64,000 nucleotides of DNA, taken from the NCBI RefSeq assembly GCF_030908245.1, contig NZ_JAVFJJ010000011.1, positions 62,001-126,000 on the forward strand, read 5' to 3'. Below the pieces are notes generated by a model. The model did no database searches, was not told where the DNA came from, and worked only from the letters and a program-made list of their open reading frames with translations. Within the stretch, counting starts at the first letter, position 1; every line of letters starts with the position of its first letter. This document shows positions 1 to 7,397 of this stretch, in pieces. The translations under genes and the position numbers were made by a program. Source of the stretch: Sinomonas sp. ASV322. Its GTDB lineage: Bacteria; Actinomycetota; Actinomycetes; Actinomycetales; Micrococcaceae.

Positions 1-683
1 CGGGTGGACATCCCCTCCAGCACGAGGGCGCAGTCCTCCGCGCTGCGCGCGATGGGTCCGATGTGATCGAGTGTGTGGCTCACCGTGAGCACGCCGGAGC
101 CCGGGACCAGGCCGGCCGTCGGCTTGAGCCCCACGAGTCCGTTGACCGAGGCGGGGTTGCGCACGGATCCGCCGGTGTCGGTGCCGAGGGCCGCGGGGAC
201 GCTGCCGACCGCGACGGCGACGCCCGATCCTACGCTCGAACCGCCCGCATAGCGGCCCGGATCCCAGGGGTTCCGCGTGGGCGGCGTGCCCTGCCCGAAC
301 GCGAATTCGTGCGTCTGGAGCTTTCCGAGGATGACGGCGCCGCTCTCGCGGAGTCGCCGGACGGCCCCCGCGTCGCGGGCCGCGATGCGCCCGCGCAGCG
401 CGGCGGAGCCGCCTTCGGCGGGAAGGCCGCGCACGTCGATGACGTCCTTGACGCCGACGGGAACGCCCGTGAGCGGTCCCCCGCCGCCGCGACGCGCGAT
501 CCGGTCGGCCGTCCGCGCGGCGGCCCGGGCGCCGTCGGCGTCGACATGGGCCCATGCGCGCGCGAAGCCCTCCGTCGCGACGATGCGCTCCAGCACGGAG
601 TCGAGGAGCTCGACGGCGGAGAGCTCGCCGCCGCGGATCCTCCGCGCGGACTCCGCGACTCCCCACTCCCACGGCTCGGTCAT
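1..683 (-). CDS. Amidase signature family hydrolase (C-terminus beyond window)
   Basis: About 227 N-terminal residues of an amidase-signature enzyme, which hydrolyses carboxamides; the gene runs off the left edge. Reading the minus strand from ATG at 683 shows the whole catalytic core: Lys79 in VGVKDVID, the cis-Ser at about 149 in the segment GGSSVGSG, and the nucleophile Ser173 in [12 protein letters not shown], spaced as in the family. The start overlaps the stop of the upstream 66-residue ORF (ATGA), so the two are translationally coupled. The substrate cannot be named; GatA-like and AtzE-like amidases share this core. It is the last visible gene of a minus-strand group that starts with the amidohydrolase at 2250. 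Confidence 0.9.
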   Translation of the reverse strand, partial: MTEPWEWGVAESARRIRGGELSAVELLDSVLERIVATEGFARAWAHVDADGARAAARTADRIARRGGGGPLTGVPVGVKDVIDVRGLPAEGGSAALRGRIAARDAGAVRRLRESGAVILGKLQTHEFAFGQGTPPTRNPWDPGRYAGGSSVGSGVAVAVGSVPAALGTDTGGSVRNPASVNGLVGLKPTAGLVPGSGVLTVSHTLDHIGPIARSAEDCALVLEGMST

Positions 684-880
684 TGGTCCCGGCCTTCCTC
701 GTGGGCGAGCAGGGGCGCGGCGTCGCGCCGCAGCCCCTCCATCGCGGCCCGGAAGTCGGCGTACGCCTCCGCGACGGCGGGCTCGTCCCGCCGCGCGACC
801 TCCTCGCCGACAAGCCGCTCGAGGACGCGGCGCTGCGCGGTCGAGAGGGGTTCGCGAGGCGCGTCTGCACTGCGGGTCAT
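680..880 (-). CDS. Small hypothetical protein coupled to the amidase
   Basis: A 66-residue acidic/basic helical protein with no recognised motif. It overlaps the amidohydrolase stop at its own start and the amidase start at its stop, both by 4 bases, so it is almost certainly translated. Some amidases work with a small GatC- or AtzG-like helical partner of this size encoded next to them. That role is a guess from position and length; the sequence does not show a clear GatC or AtzG signature. Confidence 0.6.
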   Translation of the reverse strand: MTRSADAPREPLSTAQRRVLERLVGEEVARRDEPAVAEAYADFRAAMEGLRRDAAPLLAHEEGRDQ

Positions 881-2250
881 CGGCGTGCTCCCGCCGTGAG
901 CTCCCCGTCGCGGACCACGGGCGCGCCGTCCACGAAGACGTGCCGCACGGTCCGGAGGTCGCGGGCGTCGGCGAGGACGACGTCGGCCGCGAACCCCGTG
1001 CGCAGCTCGCCGCGCCGCGTGGCGAGGCCCGGGATGGCGCGGGCGACGGCGCTCGTCGCCATCGCGACCGCACCGCCGAGCGTCCTGTGGCCGCGGGAGG
1101 CGACGTCCTGGACCGCGGCGATGAGCTCATCGTGGTCGCCGTCGTGGCCGTAGTCGGTCCCGAGCACCTGCACGAGATCGTCCTGTCCGAGGAGCGCGTC
1201 CCAGTGCTCTCGCGTCTCGACCGTGCGGCGCCGGTGGAGGAGGTCGAAGACGGAGGCCTCAGCGAGCCAGCCGTGCGCGCGGCCGAGCGCCGCGAGCTCG
1301 ACCGCCTCGCGGGGCGTGTGGGACGGATGGTTGGCGTGCCCCGCGATGACTCTCGCGCCACGGGCTGCGGGATCGCCCATGAGCTCCCGCAGGACCCGGG
1401 CCGTCGCGGAAGCGCTGTGGACGACGGCGGGCACGCCGAGGCGCGCGGCGGCCCGCACGCCCTCGCGGATCCCCTCGAGCGCCGGGGCGATGGACGGCAT
1501 GACCGTCGCTGAGACGAGGCCCGCTAGCTCGCCGATGTCGATCCGGCCGGCCAGCCCGGCGTCGCCCGCCGCCGCGGCGAGCGCTTCGGCGTCGACCGCG
1601 TCGGCATCCAGGAAGCGCCCGAGCACGGCCTCCTTGAGGCGGCGCGCCTGTGCCTGCGAGACCCGAACGCCTGTGCGGCGCTCGATCGCCTCCGGCAGGT
1701 ACACGAGGTCCTGCCCGCCGCCCCCGAGCGTCTGCCCGCCGCCGAGCTCGCCGATGGCGACAGCGCCGTCGTCGAGCATCTGCTCGACGCTGAGCTCCGC
1801 CTCGTGCCCGCGCAGCCCGCCGCCGTCGGCGCGTTGCGCGGCCGCGAGCGCGGACGGGAGATGCGTCGTGGCGCCTCGAACGTGAACGGCGTGGCGGCTG
1901 TCCGCCTCGCGGACCTGGTCCATCGTCGCGAAGCCGCACAGGCTCAGGACCGTCGTCGTGCCGGCGAGGAGGTGCCGGTCCAGGTGGCCGAGCCATTCCT
2001 CGTCGGGAAGGGCGGGCGCCGCGCTCGGGAACAACGGGCCGGGTGTGACCCCGTGGGTGTGGCAGTTGATGAGCCCCGGCATCACCATGAGCCCCGCCGC
2101 GTCGATGACTTCACCCTCGAAGCCGAGCGCGGAGTCCCAGCGGTCCAGGACCGCGTCGATCCTGCCGTCGGCGAGGACGAGCGCGCCACCCTCGATCGGC
2201 TCGTCCCCGGAGCCGGTGACGAGGGTGCCGCCGAAGATGAGCGTGGACAT
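877..2250 (-). CDS. Amidohydrolase superfamily, metal-dependent (imidazolonepropionase/chlorohydrolase-like)
   Basis: 457 residues with the usual layout of cyclic amidohydrolases: a beta-sandwich N-terminus (LIFGGTLVTGSGDEPIEGGALVLADGRI split over residues 4-31), the first metal motif HTH in the segment PGLINCHTHG near residue 63, further candidate ligands in VVHSAS (about 278), IAGHANH (about 303) and LGTDYGHDGD (about 365), and a C-terminal beta segment ending in VFVDGAPVV. Such enzymes hydrolyse ring amides, ureas or C-N bonds. ATG at 2250 is preceded by GGGAGG four bases upstream. The promoter carries the TATTATGAA/TTCATAATA element shared across the locus. The substrate is unknown; the neighbouring amidase, hydantoinase and deacetylase-fold enzymes suggest a ring-opening or deamination step. 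Confidence 0.85.
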   Translation of the reverse strand: MSTLIFGGTLVTGSGDEPIEGGALVLADGRIDAVLDRWDSALGFEGEVIDAAGLMVMPGLINCHTHGVTPGPLFPSAAPALPDEEWLGHLDRHLLAGTTTVLSLCGFATMDQVREADSRHAVHVRGATTHLPSALAAAQRADGGGLRGHEAELSVEQMLDDGAVAIGELGGGQTLGGGGQDLVYLPEAIERRTGVRVSQAQARRLKEAVLGRFLDADAVDAEALAAAAGDAGLAGRIDIGELAGLVSATVMPSIAPALEGIREGVRAAARLGVPAVVHSASATARVLRELMGDPAARGARVIAGHANHPSHTPREAVELAALGRAHGWLAEASVFDLLHRRRTVETREHWDALLGQDDLVQVLGTDYGHDGDHDELIAAVQDVASRGHRTLGGAVAMATSAVARAIPGLATRRGELRTGFAADVVLADARDLRTVRHVFVDGAPVVRDGELTAGARR

Positions 2251-2270
2251 CGCCCTCCCTGTGAAGTAGT

Positions 2271-2284
2271 TTCATAATATCGAA
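2271..2284. promoter_or_regulatory. Divergent-promoter operator of the locus (copy 1)
   Basis: TTCATAATATCGAA lies between the divergent genes starting at 2250 (minus) and 2357 (plus). On the minus strand it includes a good -10, TATTAT. It is followed 6 bases later by a further CTTCA half-site, and the larger segment 2261-2294 (GTGAAG...CTTCAC) is itself an inverted repeat. Near-identical copies occur at 7373, 13231, 17070 and 17233. Confidence 0.55.
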
Positions 2285-2356
2285 GTTGCTTCACTATAAC
2301 CGGGGTAAGCCTCCCCGGGAATCCCTTCGAACACCTCGACGGAGAGGAAGCCAGCG

Positions 2357-3184
2357 GTGCCCGACATGCCCCCTCCACGCGATCTCATCGGCTACGGCGA
2401 GCGCCCGCCCGCGTTCGAGTGGCCCGGCGGATCACGGGTCGCCGTCTCGCTCGTGATCAACGTCGAGGAAGGCGCCGAACGGGCTATCGCCCCAGGCCAG
2501 GCCACCGTGTTCGACTACGGCGCGCGGGCGGGAATCTGGCGGATCCTGCGCATTCTCGACCGTCACGGCGTCAAGGCCACGGCGTTCTGCTGCGCGATGG
2601 CGCTCGAGGCCAACCCCGCGATCGCGGCTGCCCTCGTGGGACGCGGCTACGAGATCGCCGACCACGGCTACGGCTGGGACGCGCACGCCGGGCTCAGCGC
2701 CGAGGCCGAGCGCGAGCTCATCGTCGCCTCGCGGGACTCGATCGCGGCGACGACCGGGGCACGGCCCACGAGCTGGTATTCGAAGGACGGGCTCAACCCC
2801 CACACGCGCGGCGTGCTCGTCGAGGAGGGATTCGCGTACGAGTCGAACAGCTTCAACGACGATCTCCCGCACTGGGGCGCCGACGGCGCACGCTTCCCGG
2901 TTCTTCCCTACTCGGGCGACACGAACGATGCCGGCCTCATGAGCCAGTTCCCGACAGGCCAGGCGTTCGCCGACCATCTCATCGGCTGCCTCGACCTCCA
3001 GCTCGAGGACCCACGGCAGGGCCCCTCGGTCATGAGCGTCGGGCTGCATCCGCGCATCATCGGGCGCCCAGCCTACGCGGGCGCCCTCGACCGCTTCCTC
3101 GGCCACGCGACAAGTCGCGGCGCGTGGATCGCGACGCGGCACGAAATCGTCGAGGCGTGGCTGAGGCGCGCCGCCCGAACCTGA
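2357..3184 (+). CDS. Polysaccharide deacetylase-fold hydrolase (PuuE allantoinase-like), copy 1
   Basis: 275 residues of the NodB-homology fold in the branch that includes cofactor-independent allantoinase PuuE: the opening RDLIGYGERPPAFEWPGG, the VSLVINVEEGAE strand, the ATAFCCAMALE segment, EIADHGYGWD, and SVGLHPRIIGRP near the C-terminus. Members hydrolyse cyclic amides or N-acyl groups. GTG at 2357 follows GGAGAGGAAG by 6 bases, which fixes the start over the internal ATG at 2366. It is divergent from the amidohydrolase and shares its promoter region. A longer paralogue starts at 7346; this copy lacks the roughly 30-residue insertion (about 45-75) seen there. True allantoinase activity is not established. 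Confidence 0.85.
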   Translation: MPDMPPPRDLIGYGERPPAFEWPGGSRVAVSLVINVEEGAERAIAPGQATVFDYGARAGIWRILRILDRHGVKATAFCCAMALEANPAIAAALVGRGYEIADHGYGWDAHAGLSAEAERELIVASRDSIAATTGARPTSWYSKDGLNPHTRGVLVEEGFAYESNSFNDDLPHWGADGARFPVLPYSGDTNDAGLMSQFPTGQAFADHLIGCLDLQLEDPRQGPSVMSVGLHPRIIGRPAYAGALDRFLGHATSRGAWIATRHEIVEAWLRRAART

Positions 3185-3211
3185 ACGGCATCGTCTACCG
3201 TGACGGACCGA

Positions 3212-3484
3212 CTACCTCGTTCGGTAGATCGAGTTTCGAGGCCCGATGTCGATGATGAGCATGACCATCGCCTCGTCATCGAGCCGATAGATCACCCGAA
3301 AATCGCCACGGCGAGCAGACCAATACCCTGAAAGCTCATTGCGGAGCTGATGTCCGCGGCGGCGCGGATTCTCGGCCAGAGATCCGAACGCGAAGGCCAA
3401 GAGCGGCTCGGCCACGCGCGGCGACAGGCTGGCAAGGCCCCTGAGCGCCGTAGCAGCGAGCCGCGGCTCGTAGGCCGCAGTCAC
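3212..3484 (-). CDS. RelE/ParE-family toxin
   Basis: 90 residues with the RelE fold: an N-terminal helix pair rich in Leu and Ala, then the strand-rich C-terminus with the hallmark segments GYWSARRGDFRVIYRLDD and VMLIIDIGPRNSIYR. RelE proteins cleave mRNA on the ribosome and are neutralised by their partner antitoxin. The start overlaps the stop of the upstream Phd/YefM-type antitoxin by 4 bases (ATGA), the usual order for this type II pair. The pair is convergent with the deacetylase-fold gene and appears inserted in an otherwise catabolic locus. Confidence 0.9.
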   Translation of the reverse strand: MTAAYEPRLAATALRGLASLSPRVAEPLLAFAFGSLAENPRRRGHQLRNELSGYWSARRGDFRVIYRLDDEAMVMLIIDIGPRNSIYRTR

Positions 3485-3765
3485 CGGCCGCGTTCGCGCA
3501 GTTCGCGGAGCATGGCAGCGGCCTGATCGGCCCCATAGGTGCGGCCTGCGACAATATCGGCCTCAGCGTCCGCGATCGTTTCCCGAATCCCGGGCTGCGA
3601 GAGCCAGAAGACAGTCTCCTCCATGGCTTCCCAGTCCTCCGCGGACACGAGGACGACGGCCGGGCGTCCATTGCGCGTGACCGTGTACCGCTCATGCTCC
3701 CGCTCGGCCCGGTCGGCGTATTCAGAGAGATGGGCCTTCAAATCGGACAAGGACGTCGTGACCAT
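3481..3765 (-). CDS. Phd/YefM-family antitoxin
   Basis: 94 residues: a DNA-binding Phd/YefM N-terminal domain (TSLSDLKAHLSEYADRAE, then RYTVTRNGRPAVVLVSAEDWEAMEET) and a C-terminal tail (about 55-94) that would wrap the toxin. It represses its own operon and blocks the RelE-type toxin encoded immediately downstream. An operator-like palindrome at 3778-3793 lies 12 bases before the start codon, as expected for autoregulation. Confidence 0.92.
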   Translation of the reverse strand: MVTTSLSDLKAHLSEYADRAEREHERYTVTRNGRPAVVLVSAEDWEAMEETVFWLSQPGIRETIADAEADIVAGRTYGADQAAAMLRELRERGR

Positions 3766-3777
3766 GCATCCATTTTA

Positions 3778-3793
3778 GACCAAAATAATGGTC
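3778..3793. promoter_or_regulatory. Antitoxin operator palindrome
   Basis: GACCA-AAATAA-TGGTC, a perfect 5-bp inverted repeat with a 6-base AT-only centre. It stands in an AT-rich island (3770-3812) directly upstream of the YefM-type antitoxin, so it is the likely autoregulation site. Confidence 0.6.
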
Positions 3794-3814
3794 AATCAAT
3801 AACCAATATTCAGA

Positions 3815-4564
3815 TCACGCTTCGAAGAGGCGGCCCCACCCCGGGGCCGGCCGGGCGGCGCCGGCGAGTCGGAGGAGCTTCCAGAGAGTTGCGACCGCGC
3901 TGTCAACCACGGGTACGCCGAACTCGCGCTCGAAGTCGGGCACGAGGTAGCCCGCGCGCAGATTCGTCCCGATGCACACGACCGCCTCGGCCTCGGGGAC
4001 AAACGCGGGGCGCATGAGGCACGCAATGTCCTCGGCGGGCAGGCGCGCAATCTCCGGGTTTGAGAGGACCGTTGGAGGAGTCGACGTCGCCACCACCTCG
4101 AGCCCCGAGCGGGCGTATTCTTCCGCGATGAGCTCGGCGATCGGCGCGGGTCCGGGGAAGACGACGGCGACACGGGACGCCCCAAGCTCGGCGAGGGCGT
4201 CGACGACAGCGAGGGACGCCGTCGTCGCCGGGGCCCCCGTCGCGTGGGCAAGGGACTCGCTTAGCTGCCTGTCGCCGTCGAGCCCTACCCAGCTTCCGGA
4301 CGTTCCGTGGAAGGCGACGGCGTCGAGCTCGGCGTCCGCGAGCATGCTCGGCGCGTCGCCGAGGACCGCGGCATCGATCGCGTCCCCGAGCTCAGGCGGG
4401 AGCCGGAAGCGGCTGCAGTGCACGCCGACGTCGGAGCGGTGCGCGAGGAGCGCGGCCGTGAGCGTCTCCGCGTTCGAGTTCGACGACGCGACGAGCATCC
4501 CGAGGCGGACGGCCGGCCCAGGGGCGCCTCCCGGCCCCGGGGCGCTCGGGCCGGGGCCCGTCAT
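3815..4564 (-). CDS. Asp/Glu racemase-fold protein of the maleate isomerase/arylmalonate decarboxylase family, both family cysteines replaced
   Basis: 249 residues of the two-domain Asp/Glu racemase superfamily, closest in motif layout to maleate cis-trans isomerase, EutA and arylmalonate decarboxylase: VRLGMLVASSNSNAE at the start, HGTSGSW at 86-92, a central VAVVFPGPAPIAELIAEEY, and CIGTNLRAGYLVPDFE followed by VPVVDSAVATLWKLLR. In maleate isomerases the two catalytic cysteines sit in CTSGS and CTNLR. Here both positions read Gly (G87 and G199), so classical two-cysteine isomerisation is not possible; arylmalonate decarboxylase keeps one. ATG at 4564 overlaps the regulator stop (TGATG). A longer in-frame reading to 4744 only covers the regulator gene and is rejected. 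Confidence 0.8.
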   Translation of the reverse strand: MTGPGPSAPGPGGAPGPAVRLGMLVASSNSNAETLTAALLAHRSDVGVHCSRFRLPPELGDAIDAAVLGDAPSMLADAELDAVAFHGTSGSWVGLDGDRQLSESLAHATGAPATTASLAVVDALAELGASRVAVVFPGPAPIAELIAEEYARSGLEVVATSTPPTVLSNPEIARLPAEDIACLMRPAFVPEAEAVVCIGTNLRAGYLVPDFEREFGVPVVDSAVATLWKLLRLAGAARPAPGWGRLFEA

Positions 4565-5202
4565 CAGTGCGCCCGGCCGAGCGACGGCGGCGTCGAGATC
4601 GCGATCATGACGGCGGCCGAATCGGTCCGGTTGTGCCACCAGTGCGGAAGCGACGAGTCGTACGTGAGGCTGTCCCCCGCCTCGAGGTGGAACTCTTGGC
4701 CGCCCACTGTCGCGACGAGAGACCCGGACTGCACGATGACGCACTCCTCGCCCTCGTGCGAGTCGGAGGAGTTCGCGCCGTCGAAATGCGCCGGGATCGT
4801 CATGCTCACGACGCCGAGCTTGCGTTCCGTGTCCGGGACGATGAGTTCCATGACGACGCCCTGCGACGGGATCTCGATGCGGCGCCGATCCGCGCGGCGC
4901 ACGAGCATGTTGTGACGCCCCCCGGGCGGCTCGTTGAACATGCTCGCGAGCGGGAGGTCGAGCGAGCTGGCGAGCCGGAGGAGCGTCGCGAAGGACGGGT
5001 TGCCGATCCCGCGCTCGATCTGGCTGATGAGCCCCGCGCTCACGCCCGCGCGTTCCGCGAGCTCTTCCACGGTGTATCGGCCGACGCGCTGTTCCCGGAT
5101 CGTGGCCCCGATCCGGGCGATCCAGAAGTCACGGTCGGGGGCCTCGCCGGTGGCGGTTCCGTTCCCGCCGACGCTCGCGGTGCCGTTCGGAGAGTCTCCC
5201 AC
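4564..5202 (-). CDS. XRE-cupin transcriptional regulator
   Basis: About 212 residues: a helix-turn-helix (RIGATIREQRVGRYTVEELAERAGVSAGLISQIERG) and a C-terminal cupin (SDSHEGEECVIVQSGSLV ... EAGDSLTYDSSLPHWWHN) that would sense a small ligand. GTG at 5202 is preferred because AAGGAG stands 6 bases upstream (5209-5214), with GGTACAAT as a -10-like box further up. An in-frame ATG at 5274 overlaps the aldolase stop by 4 bases but has no ribosome site and adds 24 non-conserved residues. A TTCAAT half-site of the locus element lies at 5213-5218, between the putative -10 and the GTG. This is the likely local regulator of the locus. Confidence 0.88.
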   Translation of the reverse strand: MGDSPNGTASVGGNGTATGEAPDRDFWIARIGATIREQRVGRYTVEELAERAGVSAGLISQIERGIGNPSFATLLRLASSLDLPLASMFNEPPGGRHNMLVRRADRRRIEIPSQGVVMELIVPDTERKLGVVSMTIPAHFDGANSSDSHEGEECVIVQSGSLVATVGGQEFHLEAGDSLTYDSSLPHWWHNRTDSAAVMIAISTPPSLGRAH

Positions 5203-5270
5203 GCAGGGCTCCTTCAATATGTCTCGGTTGGCGGCATTGTACCGAGCGGACGAGGACGTGACGCTGGTCG

Positions 5271-5996
5271 TCATATGGATCGTGACGCGGCGTATCCCGC
5301 GAGCAGCGTCGCGAGCTCTCGCTCCCAGTAGACCGCGCAGCGGTCGGCCCCTCGGTCGAAGACCTCGCGGGCGCGGGCCATCGACGGAGCAGGCAGCCCC
5401 ACGCTGTGCCCGGCCTCGCGGAGGGTCTCGACGACGGACTGCATGGCCTTGTCCAGATAGTCCGGATCCGTCCGGCCCTCTCGGTGCAGATCGGCCGCGA
5501 GGTCGGTCGGCCCGAGCCAGCCCCCGCCGAACGCCTCGAGCGCCACGAATTCTTCGGCGATGGCCACGGCGTCGACGGTCTCGAACAGGACGCTGAGCAA
5601 TGGCGCGCGGCTGAAGTCCGAACCGAAGCCCGACGCCGGGGAGACCTGCCGCGAGCGCAGGCCGCGCGGTGAGTACGTGATCGCCTCATACGCGCGCTCG
5701 AGCTCGCCAACGTTCCTCAGGTGCGGGAGCACGAGCTCGTCGGCGCCCGTGTTCGCAAAGGCCACGAGCGTGTTGGGCTGGATGTCCGGGACGCGCACCG
5801 AGACCCTCACTCCCGTCCCGCGCAGCCGCTGGACGACGTCGGCGCACGCCTGGACGCCCAGCGGCGTCTGCTCGGCGTCCAGGACGACGAAGTCGATGTG
5901 GGCGTGCGCAAGGACGGCGAAGAGCGTGGGGCTCGTGTCTGCCGTGATGACGCCGACGGCGCGGCCGGCCTCCTGCGGCGTACGGATCTCATTCAT
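5271..5996 (-). CDS. HpcH/HpaI-family class II aldolase-like protein
   Basis: 241 residues of the HpaI/2-dehydro-3-deoxyglucarate aldolase family, which cleaves 2-keto-4-hydroxy acids into pyruvate and an aldehyde. Visible family marks are DFVVLDAEQTPLG at about 35-47, the metal-binding Glu in SVLFETVDAV and Asp in GGWLGPTDLAADL. The family normally reads D-x-E-H in the first motif, the histidine being the catalytic base; here it is Gln, which argues for reduced or changed activity. It lies between the cupin and the regulator on the same strand, overlapping the cupin end by 8 bases. Confidence 0.85.
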   Translation of the reverse strand: MNEIRTPQEAGRAVGVITADTSPTLFAVLAHAHIDFVVLDAEQTPLGVQACADVVQRLRGTGVRVSVRVPDIQPNTLVAFANTGADELVLPHLRNVGELERAYEAITYSPRGLRSRQVSPASGFGSDFSRAPLLSVLFETVDAVAIAEEFVALEAFGGGWLGPTDLAADLHREGRTDPDYLDKAMQSVVETLREAGHSVGLPAPSMARAREVFDRGADRCAVYWERELATLLAGYAASRSI

Positions 5997-6426
5997 CGTG
6001 GACGAACTCCCAGTCGGCCGGCTTGCTCACGCCGACGACGAGGTCGACCGGCGTATCCGTGTCATTCCACGCGCCGTGGCTGAGGCCGCGCGGGATATAG
6101 ATTCCGTCGCCTGGTTTGGCGCGGTATTCCTCGCCCCCGAGGAAGACGAGCGGGGTCCCCGAGATGACGACATAGAACTCGGACGCGTCGGGGTGGTGGT
6201 GGCACAGGTGCCGCTGGCCGGGAAGGATCCGCCCCCAGCTGATGCAGAGATCATCCGAATCGCTCAGGTCGCGCGAGATGAGCGTCGAGACGAGGCCTTG
6301 GTCGCGCTGCCCGCTCAGGCCCACGCGGTTGAGCTCTTGAAAGCCCTGCTCGTGGACGTTGTGGACGAGCTTCGCAAGATCTGCGGTGCGCGGTGCGTCA
6401 GTGCGCTGGTCGCTCGACGCGTTCAC
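5989..6426 (-). CDS. Single-domain cupin protein
   Basis: 145 residues with one cupin domain: ISWGRILPGQRHLCHHHPDASEFYVVISG supplies the first motif (three His and a Glu) and GDGIYIPRGLSHGAWN the second. GTG at 6426 overlaps the stop of the upstream deacetylase-fold gene (GTGA), so the extra 30 residues of the longer reading (to 6516) are rejected. Cupins of this kind bind a metal and act as isomerases, lyases or small-ligand binders. Its substrate is presumably an intermediate of the locus. Confidence 0.82.
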   Translation of the reverse strand: MNASSDQRTDAPRTADLAKLVHNVHEQGFQELNRVGLSGQRDQGLVSTLISRDLSDSDDLCISWGRILPGQRHLCHHHPDASEFYVVISGTPLVFLGGEEYRAKPGDGIYIPRGLSHGAWNDTDTPVDLVVGVSKPADWEFVHDE

Positions 6427-7346
6427 GAGGCCACGCCCTCGAAGACACCCCGCGGCTGGTCGGCGGGTGCATGGTCGAGCCACCACCGTGCGATCTCCTC
6501 GCGCGTCGCAAACCACACGCCGGCCTGCGAGCCCGCGTACTCGAGGAAGCGGCGCACGCCATGCGCGACGCTGGGCCGCCCGCCAATCCGCAGGTGGATC
6601 CCGACCGACATCATCTTGGGGACCTCCTCGCCCTCATGGAGGAGGCAGTCGAGCGTGTCCTTCAGGACACTGAAGAAATCGGCTCCTGTCCCGAGGCTCC
6701 CGGGCCCCCAGAAGCGTCCGTCGTTCGTGTCCCCCGCGTAGGGGAGGACGAGGTGGCGCGCGCTTCCCGCCTGGACGAAGTACGGGAGATCGTCGGCGTA
6801 GGAGTTCGAGTCATAGAGGAAGCCCTCTTCGGCGAGGATGGCCCGGGTGTTCTCGGTGATGTCCTCGCGCACGTACCAGCCGACGGGTGTCACGCCCGCG
6901 GTGGCCTCGATCGCGGCCCGCGCGGCACGGATCTCGGCCCGCTCTTCGTCGGGGGTCATCCCTGCGAGCCCGCGCCAGCGGTAGCCGTGGGCGCATATCT
7001 CGTGCCCGTCGCGGGCGATGGCGCGGGCGGCATCGGGATTCTTCTCGAGCGCGGCCCCGCAGGCCATGAAGGTCGCCGGAACGCCGTACTCGCGCAGCAT
7101 CGCGAGATAGCGCCACACGCCGACGCGCGGCCCGTACTCGAAGAACGATTCCTTCATGAGGTTGCGCTTCGACGGGTCCGAGGACCAGCCACCGAAGATC
7201 ACGATGTCCTCGTCCGCTTCGTCGCCGGAGGCGATGGACCGCTCGGCCCCCTCTTCGTAATTGACGACGACGGAGACGGCCACCTTTGCGCCGCCCGGCC
7301 ATTCGACCACGGGAGGGTTCTCCCCGTATCCGATGAGATCTCTCAT
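6423..7346 (-). CDS. Polysaccharide deacetylase-fold hydrolase (PuuE allantoinase-like), copy 2
   Basis: 307 residues, the same family as the protein starting at 2357 and sharing its opening (RDLIGYGENPPVVEWPGG) and ending (MMSVGIHLRIGGRPS). Residues about 45-75 (FGGWSSDPSKRNLMKESFFEYG) match PuuE-type allantoinases and are missing in copy 1. Further motifs are PATFMACGAALEKNP, HEICAHGYRW and EEGFLYDSNSYADDLPY. ATG at 7346 has GAGGAG 6 bases upstream. It heads the run deacetylase-cupin-aldolase-regulator-racemase fold, each coupled by short overlaps, with operator copy 2 at 7373. Confidence 0.88.
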   Translation of the reverse strand: MRDLIGYGENPPVVEWPGGAKVAVSVVVNYEEGAERSIASGDEADEDIVIFGGWSSDPSKRNLMKESFFEYGPRVGVWRYLAMLREYGVPATFMACGAALEKNPDAARAIARDGHEICAHGYRWRGLAGMTPDEERAEIRAARAAIEATAGVTPVGWYVREDITENTRAILAEEGFLYDSNSYADDLPYFVQAGSARHLVLPYAGDTNDGRFWGPGSLGTGADFFSVLKDTLDCLLHEGEEVPKMMSVGIHLRIGGRPSVAHGVRRFLEYAGSQAGVWFATREEIARWWLDHAPADQPRGVFEGVAS

Positions 7347-7372
7347 GTTGCACTCCTCGCCGTGCCGATGGC

Positions 7373-7396
7373 TTCATAATATTGATACATCTTCAT
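7373..7396. promoter_or_regulatory. Operator/promoter element of the locus (copy 2)
   Basis: TTCATAATATTGAT (7373-7386) followed by an ATCTTCAT half-site (7389-7396). On the minus strand it contains a near-consensus -10, TATTAT, about 30 bases before the ATG at 7346. Twelve of its first 14 bases equal copy 1 at 2271. Confidence 0.55.
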
Positions 7397-7397
7397 T

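Noticed and set aside
3212-3765. Toxin-antitoxin pair considered as a mark of a mobile island
   Set aside because: No integrase, transposase or attachment repeats were seen nearby; the pair alone is not enough evidence.
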